DNA from: Verrucosispora sp. NA02020
Lineage (GTDB): Bacteria > Actinomycetota > Actinomycetes > Mycobacteriales > Micromonosporaceae
NCBI RefSeq assembly: GCF_013364215.1
Contig: NZ_CP054923.1
Coordinates: 2,294,001-2,358,000 of the forward strand
Reading direction: 5' to 3'
Length of the DNA: 64,000 nucleotides
Part shown: piece after piece, positions 35,027 to 48,476 of the stretch
Layout of the letters: every line of letters begins with the position of its first letter
Position numbering within the stretch: position 1 is the first letter of the stretch
Made by a program: the position numbers and the translations under genes
Notes under the pieces: generated by a model
Seen by the model: only the letters and a program-made list of their open reading frames with translations
Databases searched by the model: none
What the model was told of the DNA's origin: nothing

Positions 35027-36208
35027 TCACGGAGTGAGGACCGCCTTGACGCAGCCGTCCTCCTTGCGCTGGAACATCTCGTACGCCTGCGGGGCCTGGT
35101 CCAGCGGCAGCCGGTGGGTGCGCAGGTCCGAGACACCGAGCGGGTCCTCGTCGGTGAGCAGCGGGACGATCTCGTCGATCCACCGGCGTACGTGGCACTG
35201 GCCCATCCGCAACTGGATGCCCCGGTCGAACATCTCCATCAACGGCAGCGGGTCGACCTCGCCGCCGTACACCCCCGAGATGGAGACCGTGCCGCCGCGC
35301 CGGACGGCCTTCAGCGCGGCCTTGAGCACGACCAGCCGGTCCACCCCGGCCTTGTCGATCATCGGGTCGGCCAGCTTGTCCGGGAGCAGCCCGGCGGCGG
35401 CCTGGGCGAACTTGCCCAGCGGCGCGCCGTGCGCCTCCATGCCCACCGCGTCGATGACCGCGTCCGGGCCGCGCCCGTCCACCAGCTCGATCAGGGCACC
35501 GGGTACGTCGTCGAGCTGGGACACGTCGAGCACCTCCACCCCGTGCCGACGGGCCATCTCCAGCCGCTCCGGCACCAGGTCCAGCCCGATCACCCGCTCG
35601 GCACCGAGCTGCCGGCCGACCCGCGTGCAGAACTGACCCACCGGGCCGAGACCGAAGACGGCCAGCGTGCCGCCGGGCGGCGTGTCCGCGTACCGGACGG
35701 CCTGCCAGGCGGTGGGCAGGATGTCCGACAGATAGAGCCAGCGTTCGTCCGGGCCGTGGTCCGGCACCGTGATCGGACCGAAGTCGGCGTGCGGCACCCG
35801 CAGGAACTCGGCCTGCCCACCGGGCACCGAACCGTAGAGGGAGGTGTAGCCGAACAGGGCCGCGCCCTTGCCCTCGGCGGTCACCTGGGTGGTCTCACAC
35901 TGGGCGTACAACTGGCGCTGACACATCCAGCACGACCCGCAGGCGATGTTGAACGGCACCACCACCCGGTCGCCGGGCTTGAGCCGGGTCACCCCCGACC
36001 CGACCTCCTCGACGATTCCCATCGGCTCGTGCCCCAACACGTCACCCGGCTTCAGGTACGGCCCCAGCACCTCGTACAGGTGCAGGTCCGAGCCGCAGAT
36101 GGCGGTGGAGGTGATCCGTACGATCGCGTCGGTCGGCTCCTCGATCCTCGGGTCGGGCACGGTCTCCACCCGTACGTCCCGCTTGCCCTGCCACGTCAAC
36201 GCCCGCAT
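35027..36208 (-). CDS. Zinc-dependent alcohol dehydrogenase family protein
   Basis: 393 residues of the medium-chain dehydrogenase family, with NAD(P)-dependent oxidation of an alcohol or reduction of an aldehyde. STAICGSDLHLYE carries the catalytic-zinc cysteine, GHEPMGIVEEVG the GHE motif, and CGSCWMCQRQLYAQC the four structural-zinc cysteines. The Rossmann loop is GLGPVGQF. The C-terminal region (MGQCHVRRWIDEIVPLL) is like the glutathione-independent formaldehyde dehydrogenase / threonine-dehydrogenase-like group. The ATG at 36208 is preceded by AGGGGG. It is monocistronic; the substrate is not readable from sequence. Confidence 0.9.
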   Translation of the reverse strand: MRALTWQGKRDVRVETVPDPRIEEPTDAIVRITSTAICGSDLHLYEVLGPYLKPGDVLGHEPMGIVEEVGSGVTRLKPGDRVVVPFNIACGSCWMCQRQLYAQCETTQVTAEGKGAALFGYTSLYGSVPGGQAEFLRVPHADFGPITVPDHGPDERWLYLSDILPTAWQAVRYADTPPGGTLAVFGLGPVGQFCTRVGRQLGAERVIGLDLVPERLEMARRHGVEVLDVSQLDDVPGALIELVDGRGPDAVIDAVGMEAHGAPLGKFAQAAAGLLPDKLADPMIDKAGVDRLVVLKAALKAVRRGGTVSISGVYGGEVDPLPLMEMFDRGIQLRMGQCHVRRWIDEIVPLLTDEDPLGVSDLRTHRLPLDQAPQAYEMFQRKEDGCVKAVLTP

Positions 36209-36552
36209 GTCGGTACCCCCTGAGTCGTCGCCTGAGGGGCTGCTACCCGACCCGACGCGCTTCAACCGACCCCGACCCCGACCCCGCCTCCCTCCCGCTT
36301 CGTCATGATCCGCACAACTACCTGTCTCGCCCTCGTCGACCGAGGGGCGTCGATCATGGAGTGGTGGTGCCAGTAAAGCCGTCCAAATCGCCACAGAACC
36401 GCAGCCACAACTCCATGATCGGCGCATGCTGCGGGGTGTCGTGGTGCGGGTGCGGGGTGGGTGTGCGAACGGCCGCCGTGCCGGGGGTGGCAGGGCGGCC
36501 GTTCGACGTGGCCAGGTGCGGGGGCGGGCCCGACAGGTCGGGACCCGGCGGG
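36209..36552. other. Gene-free 344-base gap with inverted-repeat element
   Basis: No plausible gene on either strand. The adh promoter should lie at the left end. GTCATGATCCGCACAACT occurs at 36302-36319 and recurs with one change at 45677-45694. CCTCG-TCGA-CCGAGG forms a small hairpin at about 36330-36344. A 17-base inverted repeat lies at 36351-36421 (own entry). The rest is G-rich sequence leading to the sdhB stop. Confidence 0.6.
36351..36421. repeat. Inverted repeat in the adh-sdhB gap
   Basis: Arms CGATCATGGAGTGGTGG (36351-36367) and CCACAACTCCATGATCG (36405-36421) pair at 16 of 17 positions around a 37-base spacer. It lies downstream of sdhCAB and upstream of the alcohol dehydrogenase. 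The long spacer makes a simple terminator less likely; it may be an extragenic repeat element or a protein-binding pair. Confidence 0.65.
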
Positions 36553-37310
36553 TCAGGTGCCGGGGGTGTCGTTGCGCTTGGTGGTGGCGGCCAGGTAGTC
36601 GCGGTTCAGGCGGCCGATGGTGGTCAGCGGGATGCCCTTCGGGCAGACCACGGTGCACTCGCCCGCGTTGGTGCAGCCGCCGAAGCCGGCCTCGTCGTGC
36701 GCGTCCACCATGCCGATGACCCGGGTGTACCGCTCGGGCTGGCCCTGGGGGAGCAGCGAGAGCTGGGTGACCTTGGCGGCGGTGAAGAGCATGCCGGAGC
36801 CGTTCGGGCAGGCGGCCACGCAGGCGCCGCAGCCGATGCAGGCGGCCGACTCGAAGGCGGCGTCGGCGTCGGCCTTGGCCACCGGGACCGAGTGGGCCTC
36901 CGGCGCGCTGCCGGTGGGGGCGGTGATGTACCCGCCGGCAGCGATGATCTCGTCGAACGAGTTGCGGTTGACCACCAGGTCCTTGATGACCGGGAAGGCC
37001 CGGGCCCGCCACGGCTCGATGTCGATCGTCTCGCCGTCGGAGAACTGGCGCATGTGCAACTGGCAGGCGGTGGTGCCGCGCTGCGGCCCGTGCGCGTCAC
37101 CGTTGATCATCAGGCCGCACATGCCGCAGATGCCCTCGCGGCAGTCGTGGTCGAAGGCGACCGGCTCCTCGCCGGAGAGGATGAGCCGCTCGTTGAGGAC
37201 GTCGAGCATCTCCAGGAAGGACATGTCCGGTGAGACGTCCTCGACCTGGTAGGTCACCATCCGCCCCTTGTCCTGGGGGCTGGACTGACGCCAGATGCGC
37301 AGGGTCAGGT

Positions 37311-37314
<4 letters not shown>
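36553..37314 (-). CDS. sdhB: Succinate dehydrogenase/fumarate reductase iron-sulfur subunit
   Basis: 253 residues. Passes electrons from the flavoprotein SdhA to the membrane subunit in the respiratory chain. The N-terminal ferredoxin-type domain has the [2Fe-2S] cysteines in [16 protein letters not shown] and later CQLHMRQ. The C-terminal domain has [16 protein letters not shown] and [14 protein letters not shown] for the [4Fe-4S] and [3Fe-4S] clusters. The GTG at 37314 overlaps the sdhA stop (GTGA), which fixes the start; the longer frame to 37404 lies in sdhA. It is the last gene of sdhCAB. Confidence 0.95.
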
Positions 37315-39248
<1,934 letters not shown>

Positions 39249-39250
39249 GG

Positions 39251-39943
39251 TCAGGACACCAATCCGGTGAGTACGGCGAACGGGACCAGGAGGTAGCCGG
39301 CGCAGAGCACGACGGCGAAGGTCAACGCCACCAGGCGGGCCCGCTGCTCGCCACGGGGCGTCTGCTGCCCGAGGCTGCGCAGCGCGCTGAAGATGCCGTG
39401 CCGCAGGTGGAAGCCGAGCGCGACGATCGCCAGCGTGTAGAAGAGCGTGACGTACCAGCGCGCGGGCGCGAAGTCGGCTACCACGTTGGCGTACGGCCGG
39501 GACGGGTCACCGACCGGGTTCAGCGTGCCGGTGGTCAGGTCCAGGATGTGGTAGATCACGAAGAGCAGGATGATCACGCCGCCCCAGCGCATGGTGCGGG
39601 CGGCGTAGCTGCCCCGGACCTTCTTGCGGTGGGCGTAGCGCACCGGGCGGGCGGCGCGGGCCCGCAGCGCGAGGACGGTGGCCGCCCAGATGTGGCCGAG
39701 CACCGAGACCAGCAGGCCGATCCGCATGATCCAGAGGAACCAGGCGTGCGGCAGCACCGGGCCGCCGATTCCGCGCAGCCAGTGCGCGTAGTCGTTGAAC
39801 GACGTGTCGCCCGCGAAGACCTTGAGATTGCCCAGCATGTGCGCGATGAGGAAGAGCACCAGGAAGATGCCCGTCACCGCCATGACCGCCTTCAGTCCGA
39901 CATTGGATCGGATGGGCGACCGCGTTCTCGTCGTGACTACCAC
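39251..39943 (-). CDS. sdhC: Succinate dehydrogenase cytochrome b subunit
   Basis: 230 residues with five hydrophobic segments, like the b558 single-subunit membrane anchor: [20 protein letters not shown] with its heme-ligand histidine, [22 protein letters not shown] and [11 protein letters not shown] supply further histidines. It anchors SdhA-SdhB and reduces menaquinone; no separate sdhD exists. The frame is open to 40009, but the GTG at 39943 is preceded at exactly seven bases by TAGCGT and, 18 bases further, TTGGAC, which looks like a leaderless promoter. ATG at 39985 is the alternative. The mature protein begins with the basic tail [11 protein letters not shown] in either case. Confidence 0.85.
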   Translation of the reverse strand: MVVTTRTRSPIRSNVGLKAVMAVTGIFLVLFLIAHMLGNLKVFAGDTSFNDYAHWLRGIGGPVLPHAWFLWIMRIGLLVSVLGHIWAATVLALRARAARPVRYAHRKKVRGSYAARTMRWGGVIILLFVIYHILDLTTGTLNPVGDPSRPYANVVADFAPARWYVTLFYTLAIVALGFHLRHGIFSALRSLGQQTPRGEQRARLVALTFAVVLCAGYLLVPFAVLTGLVS

Positions 39944-39950
39944 GAGCCCG

Positions 39951-39980
39951 ACGCTAGGAGCACTTTGATCAGTCGTCCAA
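39951..39980 (-). promoter_or_regulatory. Leaderless-type promoter of sdhCAB
   Basis: On the minus strand, TTGGAC (39975-39980) and TAGCGT (39951-39956) are 18 bases apart. The -10 box ends seven bases before the GTG at 39943, so transcription would start at or next to the start codon. No Shine-Dalgarno sequence precedes that GTG. This matches the TANNNT leaderless pattern common in actinobacteria. Confidence 0.6.
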
Positions 39981-40001
39981 TGCATCGACACCGCAGTCTT
40001 G

Positions 40002-40016
40002 ATAGCCATAAGCTAT
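40002..40016. promoter_or_regulatory. LysR-type operator box (T-N11-A)
   Basis: ATAGCCATAAGCTAT is a 15-base palindrome with five-base arms (ATAGC/GCTAT) and the exact T-N11-A spacing of LysR-family binding sites. It lies five bases upstream of the lysR start and covers its apparent -10 (TAAGCT, 40009-40014), and it is about 60 bases upstream of the sdhC start. Binding there would repress lysR and could activate sdhCAB. Confidence 0.7.
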
Positions 40017-40020
40017 GTAG

Positions 40021-40949
40021 ATGCAGCTCCATCAGCTGAAGTACTTCGTAGCAGTGGCAGAAGTACGACATTTCACCCAGGCAGCCGACATCGTCGGCAT
40101 AACTCAGCCCTCGTTGAGTAAGCAAATTCACGCCCTGGAGGACAGCCTCGGTGCGCCGCTGTTCGAGCGGGTAAGGGGGAACATCACGCTCACCGCCGCC
40201 GGCGAGGTGCTGCTCCCGCTGGCCAAGCGGATCCTGGCCGACGTCGACACCGCCACCCGGGAGGTGCAGGAGCTGGTCGGCCTGCGGCGCGGCCGGGTAC
40301 GCCTCGGCGCCACTCCCAGCCTGGCCACCTCGCTGGCCCCGCCGGTGCTGCGCCTGTTCCGCGACGCGCACCCCACCATCGACCTGCGGGTGGAGGAGGG
40401 CGGCTCTCAGGACCTGGTCCGTGACCTGCTCCGCGGCGACCTCGACCTGGCGTTGATCATTATGCCGGCCCAGGGCACCGACCCCGGGCTGCGCGCCGAC
40501 CCGATCCTGCGGGAGAGCCTGGTGGTCGCCTCCGTCGACCCGCTGCCGACCGCCTCGACCGGCGACGACCTGCGCATCACCGACCTGCGCGACCAGCCGC
40601 TGGTGATGTTCCGCGAGGGCTACGACCTGCGCGACGCCACCCTCCAGGCGTGCCGTGCCGCCGGGTTCGAGCCGACGCTCTCCGTCGACGGCGGCGAGAT
40701 GGACGCCGTCCTCAGCTTCGTCGAGGCCGGGCTGGGCGTCGCCCTCGTACCCGGCATCGTGGTGGCCCGGCGACCCGGCATCCGGGTCACCCGGCTCGCG
40801 CCCCCCGGGGTCCGCCGCACCATCGCGGTGGCCCGCCGCCGCGACGTGGTGCCGACGCACGCCGGCCGCGAACTCCGCCGCATCCTGCTGGAGTACGTGC
40901 AGACCGCCACCGCCGACGCGCAACTCCCGCCCGGCGTGGAACCCCTGGC

Positions 40950-40953
<4 letters not shown>
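40021..40953 (+). CDS. LysR-family transcriptional regulator
   Basis: 310 residues. Residues 1-60 are the winged HTH (LHQLKYFVAVAEVRHFTQAA, then QPSLSKQIHALEDSLGAPLF). The rest is the effector-binding domain (RLGATPSLATSLAPPVLRLF, DLALIIMP). The gene is divergent from sdhCAB with a T-N11-A palindrome in between, so it very likely regulates that operon and itself; the effector is unknown. The ATG at 40021 has TAAGCT six bases upstream and no ribosome binding site, which suggests a leaderless message. Its TAG shares CTAG with the stop of the convergent hrpA gene, a 4-base overlap. Confidence 0.92.
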
Positions 40954-44930
<3,977 letters not shown>

Positions 44931-45009
44931 GTCGTGCCCAAGGATAGGCAGCGACCCGCCGACCCGCCTCCTGGTTACCCACCCACCCCCTCCCACCCGC
45001 CCGCGTGAA

Positions 45010-45057
45010 AGGAAGGGCCCCTTCCTAACGCCTCAGGTATAGGAAGGGTCCCCTCCT
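45010..45057. repeat. Dispersed palindromic repeat, copy B
   Basis: Arms AGGAAGGGCCCCTTCCTA (45010-45027) and TAGGAAGGGTCCCCTCCT (45040-45057) pair at 16 of 18 positions around the loop ACGCCTCAGGTA. Same orientation and loop core as copy A at 32796. It lies 80 bases upstream of the hrpA start and next to the tandem array at 45064, so it is not positioned as a terminator of hrpA; it may end a leftward transcript reading in from the deaminase side or simply be a repeat insertion. Confidence 0.8.
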
Positions 45058-45063
45058 AACACC

Positions 45064-45187
45064 GAGCGCGCCTGCGTCGTGCGTGCCCTGCGTCGTGCGT
45101 GCCCTGCGCCGTGCGCGCCTGCGTGGAGCGCGCCTGCGTCGAGCGCGTACAGCGCGGTGCGCGTCCTGCGTCATGTGTGCCTGCGCC
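45064..45187. repeat. Eight degenerate 15-16-base tandem repeats
   Basis: Eight head-to-tail units of 15 or 16 bases with consensus GWGCGYGCCCTGCGTC (for example GTGCGTGCCCTGCGTC twice near the start). It begins seven bases after the copy B palindrome and ends about 66 bases before the deaminase start. It is not translated convincingly in any frame. There are no spacers, so this is not a CRISPR array. Confidence 0.75.
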
Positions 45188-45253
45188 GCGTGGGCGTAAG
45201 AGGAGCGGCGGTCTATCGTTGACCGCCGAGCCGGAGCGAGTACGGGAACGCCG

Positions 45254-45631
45254 ATGACGATGCGTGACACCGACCGGGCGCTGGTGCAGGCCGCCAGCGC
45301 CGTGGCCAAGCTGCGCTGTCGCAGCGCCGCCCACACCCTTGCGGCGGCGGCCCGCACCGTCGACGGGCGGATAGTCTCCGGCGTGAACGTCGTGCACCCC
45401 ACCGGGGGTGCCTGCGCCGAGGTGGTCGTGGTGGGCACCGCAGCGACCCAGCTCGCGGGCGACCTGGAGACCATCGTCACTGTGGGCGATCGTGGTCGGA
45501 GTCTGGTTGCCCCCTGCGACCGGTGCCGGCGGCTGCTCGCCGATCACTTCCCGGCGCTCCGGGTGATCGCCGGCCCGCTGGACGCCCCGCAGGTGTACGA
45601 GATCACCGATTCACCCACCACGCCCGAGTAA
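45254..45631 (+). CDS. Cytidine-deaminase-like zinc protein
   Basis: 125 residues of the cytidine deaminase fold. The zinc site is C54-A-E56 (GGACAEVVVVG) and P87-C88-x-x-C91 (APCDRCRR); Glu56 would shuttle the proton. The first ligand is Cys as in bacterial Cdd and blasticidin-S deaminase, whose size it shares. CRSAAHTLAAAARTVDGRI matches the N-terminal segment before the zinc site. The substrate may be cytidine or a modified nucleoside; I would not name it Cdd. The ATG at 45254 has only a weak ribosome binding site. Downstream comes a 534-base gene-free gap. Confidence 0.78.
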   Translation: MTMRDTDRALVQAASAVAKLRCRSAAHTLAAAARTVDGRIVSGVNVVHPTGGACAEVVVVGTAATQLAGDLETIVTVGDRGRSLVAPCDRCRRLLADHFPALRVIAGPLDAPQVYEITDSPTTPE

Positions 45632-45680
45632 CTCACGCGCCCGAGTCACCCACCTGGCCGCGCGAAGCGCGCATCGTCAT

Positions 45681-45755
45681 GATCCGCGCAACTTCGTTGA
45701 TACTGCTGCCTCCGGGAGTGGATGAGGCAGCAATATCGGTGAAGTTGCGCGGATC
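45681..45755. repeat. Imperfect palindrome downstream of the deaminase gene
   Basis: Outer arms GATCCGCGCAACTTC (45681-45695) and GAAGTTGCGCGGATC (45741-45755) are perfect complements. Pairing continues inward for 13 of 17 further positions (TACTGCTGCCTC with GAGGCAGCAATA), leaving a loop of about 11 bases. The flanking GTCATGATCCGC is shared with the gap at 36302. It may terminate the deaminase transcript or be a second repeat family. Confidence 0.7.
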
Positions 45756-45855
45756 TTCGGAGCCTCGGAAGAGTCGCCCGCGTAGTTCCGGGGGCCGTCT
45801 GGGAGATACCGGCATCGGCACACCCTGGACGGGCGCGCGGCGTCTCCGCTGTCCC

Positions 45856-45899
45856 TGTGGACAACCTGTCGCCCGCTGACAGCCCCCGCCTGTGGACAA
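45856..45899. promoter_or_regulatory. Pair of DnaA-box-like sites
   Basis: TGTGGACAA occurs at 45856-45864 and again at 45891-45899, same orientation, 35 bases apart. Its complement TTGTCCACA is the consensus DnaA box of high-GC actinobacteria. There is no dnaA, dnaN or rpmH in the window, so this is not the origin; it could be a DnaA-titration or regulatory site, or chance. Confidence 0.45.
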
Positions 45900-46166
45900 C
45901 GGCAGCCGACATCGGAGCAACGTGGTGCCCTCGGCGGCCAGTGGACCTGTCGGCGGCCACTGCGTCGCCGGGCCTGATCCGCCGCTGGGCTGGATCCCGG
46001 TGGGCCGTGGCAGCGGTGCACCCCGACTCGGCGGGCGGGTGGTCCGGCACCGGCTGGCACCGGACCACCACCGAGTCCGAAGAGAAGCGGAGAACAGACC
46101 GACAACAACGGGATGATCAATTGCGGACGTGCGGACGTGCGGACGAGAGGGGTGGGGGAGGGGACG

Positions 46167-46811
46167 TCAGGCGGCGGCGGACCAGATGGCGCGGAAGGCG
46201 GCGGCCTCACCGGCCAGCCAGCGTTCGATCTCGTCGGGCTTGGCGCTGTCGGGCATCCGGTAGGTGGTGCCGCGCCGGACGTCGACCAGGACCGGCTTGG
46301 CGTGCGGCAGGACGGCGTCCATGTGGCGGGCGGTCAGGTGCAGGGCGGCCAGGGTCGCCTCCTCGCTGGGCGGCGCCTCGTCGAAGTGCAGGCGGACCGC
46401 TTGGGCGTGGCCGTCGGCGTACCGGATGCCGAAGTGGGGGTTGATCTTGATCGGTAGGTCGCCGAGCATGGCCAGGGCGTCGCGGGTCTGGGCCAGGTTG
46501 ATGGTGGCCGGCTCGCCGAGCGAGTGCAGCCAGGCGGTCGCGCCGGGGATCAGGGCCTGGTAGAGCGGTCGCCAGCGGGGCTTGACCACGTCGACCACCT
46601 GGGTCAGGTGGGTGCCGCCGGTGTGGAAGGCGATGTCGGCCTTGAGTGCCTTGACGAACTGGCCGTGCGGGTTGAACCCGGAGCGGCTGGCCCGCTGCCG
46701 ACGCAGGCCGCCGACGAAGCTGGCCTTGGTGGGCCCGGTGCGGCCGACGTACCGGGTGAAGCCGAGGAGGGTGGCGTACGGCGTGAGGGGGGCGGAGGTG
46801 GGCGCTGTCAC
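46167..46811 (-). CDS. Protein of unknown function
   Basis: 214 residues, not recognised. It is cytosolic (no signal or membrane segment), basic in the first half (VGGLRRQRASRSGFNPHGQF) and mixed alpha/beta later (VVDVVKPRWRPLYQALIPGA, HPHFGIRYADGHAQAVRLHF-like segments). The GTG at 46811 is preferred: GGGAGG ends six bases upstream, and would abut the alternative ATG at 46817. The upstream sequence is AT-rich and palindromic (46837-46858), unusual for this genome and suggestive of a dedicated regulator. The upstream neighbour on the same strand is an O-antigen-ligase-like gene ending at 46853. Confidence 0.65.
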   Translation of the reverse strand: MTAPTSAPLTPYATLLGFTRYVGRTGPTKASFVGGLRRQRASRSGFNPHGQFVKALKADIAFHTGGTHLTQVVDVVKPRWRPLYQALIPGATAWLHSLGEPATINLAQTRDALAMLGDLPIKINPHFGIRYADGHAQAVRLHFDEAPPSEEATLAALHLTARHMDAVLPHAKPVLVDVRRGTTYRMPDSAKPDEIERWLAGEAAAFRAIWSAAA

Positions 46812-46836
46812 GAGCATCCTCCCAGGTCAGGAACTA

Positions 46837-46858
46837 GATTAGTACATACATTCTAATC
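46837..46858. promoter_or_regulatory. AT-rich operator-like palindrome upstream of the unknown gene
   Basis: GATTAG (46837-46842) and CTAATC (46853-46858) flank ACATACATT; the wider TTAGTACATACATTCTAA is close to a dyad. It lies about 25 bases upstream of the GTG at 46811, and its right end overlaps the stop region of the neighbouring membrane-protein gene. It is the most AT-rich short stretch in this region and may combine a -10 box with an operator. Confidence 0.45.
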
Positions 46859-48355
46859 GACGGGTCTGACATCGCCCAGAGGAGATAAGGGGCTGATCGG
46901 ACTGCTATGGCGGGTGCGTACCGGCCAGGTTCGGAACCCTGACCGGAGCGGCGCGAACGGAGCGGTCCGCACCGTGGGTCGACGCGGCGTGGGTGCTGTC
47001 CGGCGGGCCGGCGGCGGCGTCCGGCGCGGCCCCGCCGCCACCGGGGCCGGCATCGAGGCCGCTGGCGGTGCCGGCGTCGGTGCCGGGGTGGGCGGTCGGG
47101 TCACGAGCAGCAGCGCCACCAGCAACCAGACCACCGTCGCCACCCGGTTGACCGTGGTGGTGGGTAGTCCCAGCGACCCGACGACGACCACGACCAGCAG
47201 CCCGGCGCCGAAGCGCACCACCGCGCGGTCGGTCCGGCGGCGGGACCGCCACCAGAGTACGACCAGCATGGTCAGGATCGCGGACTGCGCCACCACGCCG
47301 AGGACGCCCGCCATCACCAGTGCCTCCACCCACACCGAGTCGTAGGCGACCCGCAGGCCGTCCATGCCGAAGCCGGTCCACGGCGAGTGGGTGAACACGA
47401 TCCCGGCGGCGTCGGCGAGCGTCGAGTTCTCACCGAACCGGCGGGCCGAGTACAGCGACAGGAGGCTGCCGGACTGCTCGCCGGGGGTGAGCCACGCGTC
47501 GAGGAGCATGCCGCCGATCGGCGAGTCGGGCCGCCGCGCCTGATGATCGAAGACGGCCAGGACGCCGCCGACGGCGAGGGCGGCGCCGACGCGGGTACGC
47601 CACGGCGAACCGGCCCAGGTCTGCCAGATCGCCACCGGCAGCCCGACCAGCAGGAAGATCTTGGACGCGGTGAGGAGGCCGCCGATGGTGAGGAGCACCC
47701 CGGCGGCGGCGAGCGGGACGGGTCGGCGACGCAGCAGGAACACGGCGGCGACCAGCCCGAGGCTGTACATGACCCCGGCCTCGGCGGGCTGGTTGAAGAC
47801 GCCCGAGTAGCGGCCCATCGTGGCGGCCCGTTCGGCGGTGGTCACCGTGCCGGCGTCGCCGCTCCACCAGGCGGTCAGGATGTGGTCGTACGCGCCGGGG
47901 TCCATCAGCATCGCGTACGCCAGGATCGCGTTGGCGGCGAGGACGGTGACGAGCGTCCCGGCGGCGAACCGCAGCAATCGCAGCCGGTCGACGTCGCCCG
48001 AGACGATCAGATAGCCGGCGGCCAGGACGATCGCCGGCAGGAGCAGGTTGTCCAGCCCGGCCCAGAAACCGACCGTGCGCATTCCGGTGGAGAGGTGGGC
48101 GTCGCCGATCGACGCCACGGCGGCGACGACCGGATAGGCGACGAGCAGGGCGGCGAGCGCCACGACCGGCCCGGGGGCGGTCGGTAGGCGTCGGGCACGG
48201 GCCAGGAACGCGAGCACCGCGACGGCGCAGACGGCGAGCTGCTCGGTGCGGACCCCGGAGACCACGTACGGGCCGAAGGACGCCGCCACGAGCACCACGA
48301 CGGCGCTGTCGGCGGAGCGCTGCCCGGGTTTGATCCGTCGCCTATGTGATGGCAT
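46853..48355 (-). CDS. O-antigen ligase-like membrane protein outside the main cluster
   Basis: 500 residues with about eleven hydrophobic segments and a long Pro/Ala/Thr/Arg-rich C-terminal tail of about 85 residues. GVFNQPAEAGVMYSLGLVAA, LTASKIFLLVGLPVAIW and SPWTGFGMDGLRVAYDSVWV match the order of Wzy_C/O-antigen ligase proteins. The HN-x-YL motif seen in the homologue at 21607 is not present (AYDSVWVEALVMAG stands there). The ATG at 48355 is chosen; an upstream GTG at 48370 is possible. It lies 25 kb from the rest of the polysaccharide genes with no sugar genes next to it, so its substrate is unknown. Confidence 0.75.
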   Translation of the reverse strand: MPSHRRRIKPGQRSADSAVVVLVAASFGPYVVSGVRTEQLAVCAVAVLAFLARARRLPTAPGPVVALAALLVAYPVVAAVASIGDAHLSTGMRTVGFWAGLDNLLLPAIVLAAGYLIVSGDVDRLRLLRFAAGTLVTVLAANAILAYAMLMDPGAYDHILTAWWSGDAGTVTTAERAATMGRYSGVFNQPAEAGVMYSLGLVAAVFLLRRRPVPLAAAGVLLTIGGLLTASKIFLLVGLPVAIWQTWAGSPWRTRVGAALAVGGVLAVFDHQARRPDSPIGGMLLDAWLTPGEQSGSLLSLYSARRFGENSTLADAAGIVFTHSPWTGFGMDGLRVAYDSVWVEALVMAGVLGVVAQSAILTMLVVLWWRSRRRTDRAVVRFGAGLLVVVVVGSLGLPTTTVNRVATVVWLLVALLLVTRPPTPAPTPAPPAASMPAPVAAGPRRTPPPARRTAPTPRRPTVRTAPFAPLRSGFRTWPVRTRHSSPISPLSPLGDVRPVD

Positions 48356-48476
48356 GTGAGCGTCGACCCCCACTGTTGAGGAACGCCCCATTTTGTGCCG
48401 ACAATCCCTGGGCACGCCGACGCCCCGGAACGCTCGGCGCGTCGCGCTGCCGGTGCCCGTGGGATGGAGCGGATTC

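Larger units (their letters stand above)
45632..46166. other. Gene-free 535-base gap
   Basis: No frame here has convincing coding character or a recognisable product on either strand. It holds an imperfect palindrome at 45679-45757 and two perfect actinobacterial DnaA boxes (TGTGGACAA, the complement of TTGTCCACA) at 45856-45864 and 45891-45899. It starts after the deaminase stop and ends at the stop of the unknown gene at 46167, so the two genes are convergent across it. I see nothing else in it. Confidence 0.6.

Noticed and set aside
34829..35136. Serine hydrolase extended by the longer frame to 35136
   Set aside because: That open frame is in a different phase and its translation is not protein-like; the true extension is in the frame of the gene but lacks a canonical start.
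45064..45187. Possible CRISPR array
   Set aside because: Units are contiguous 15-16-mers with no spacers, and no cas gene occurs in the window.
45856..45899. Possible chromosomal origin
   Set aside because: Only two DnaA boxes and no dnaA, dnaN, gyrB or rpmH nearby; a true origin in this group has many boxes beside dnaA.
45632..46166. Small genes in the 45.6-46.2 kb gap
   Set aside because: Several open frames of 70-195 codons exist on both strands but none has a ribosome binding site, third-position GC pattern and plausible fold together.
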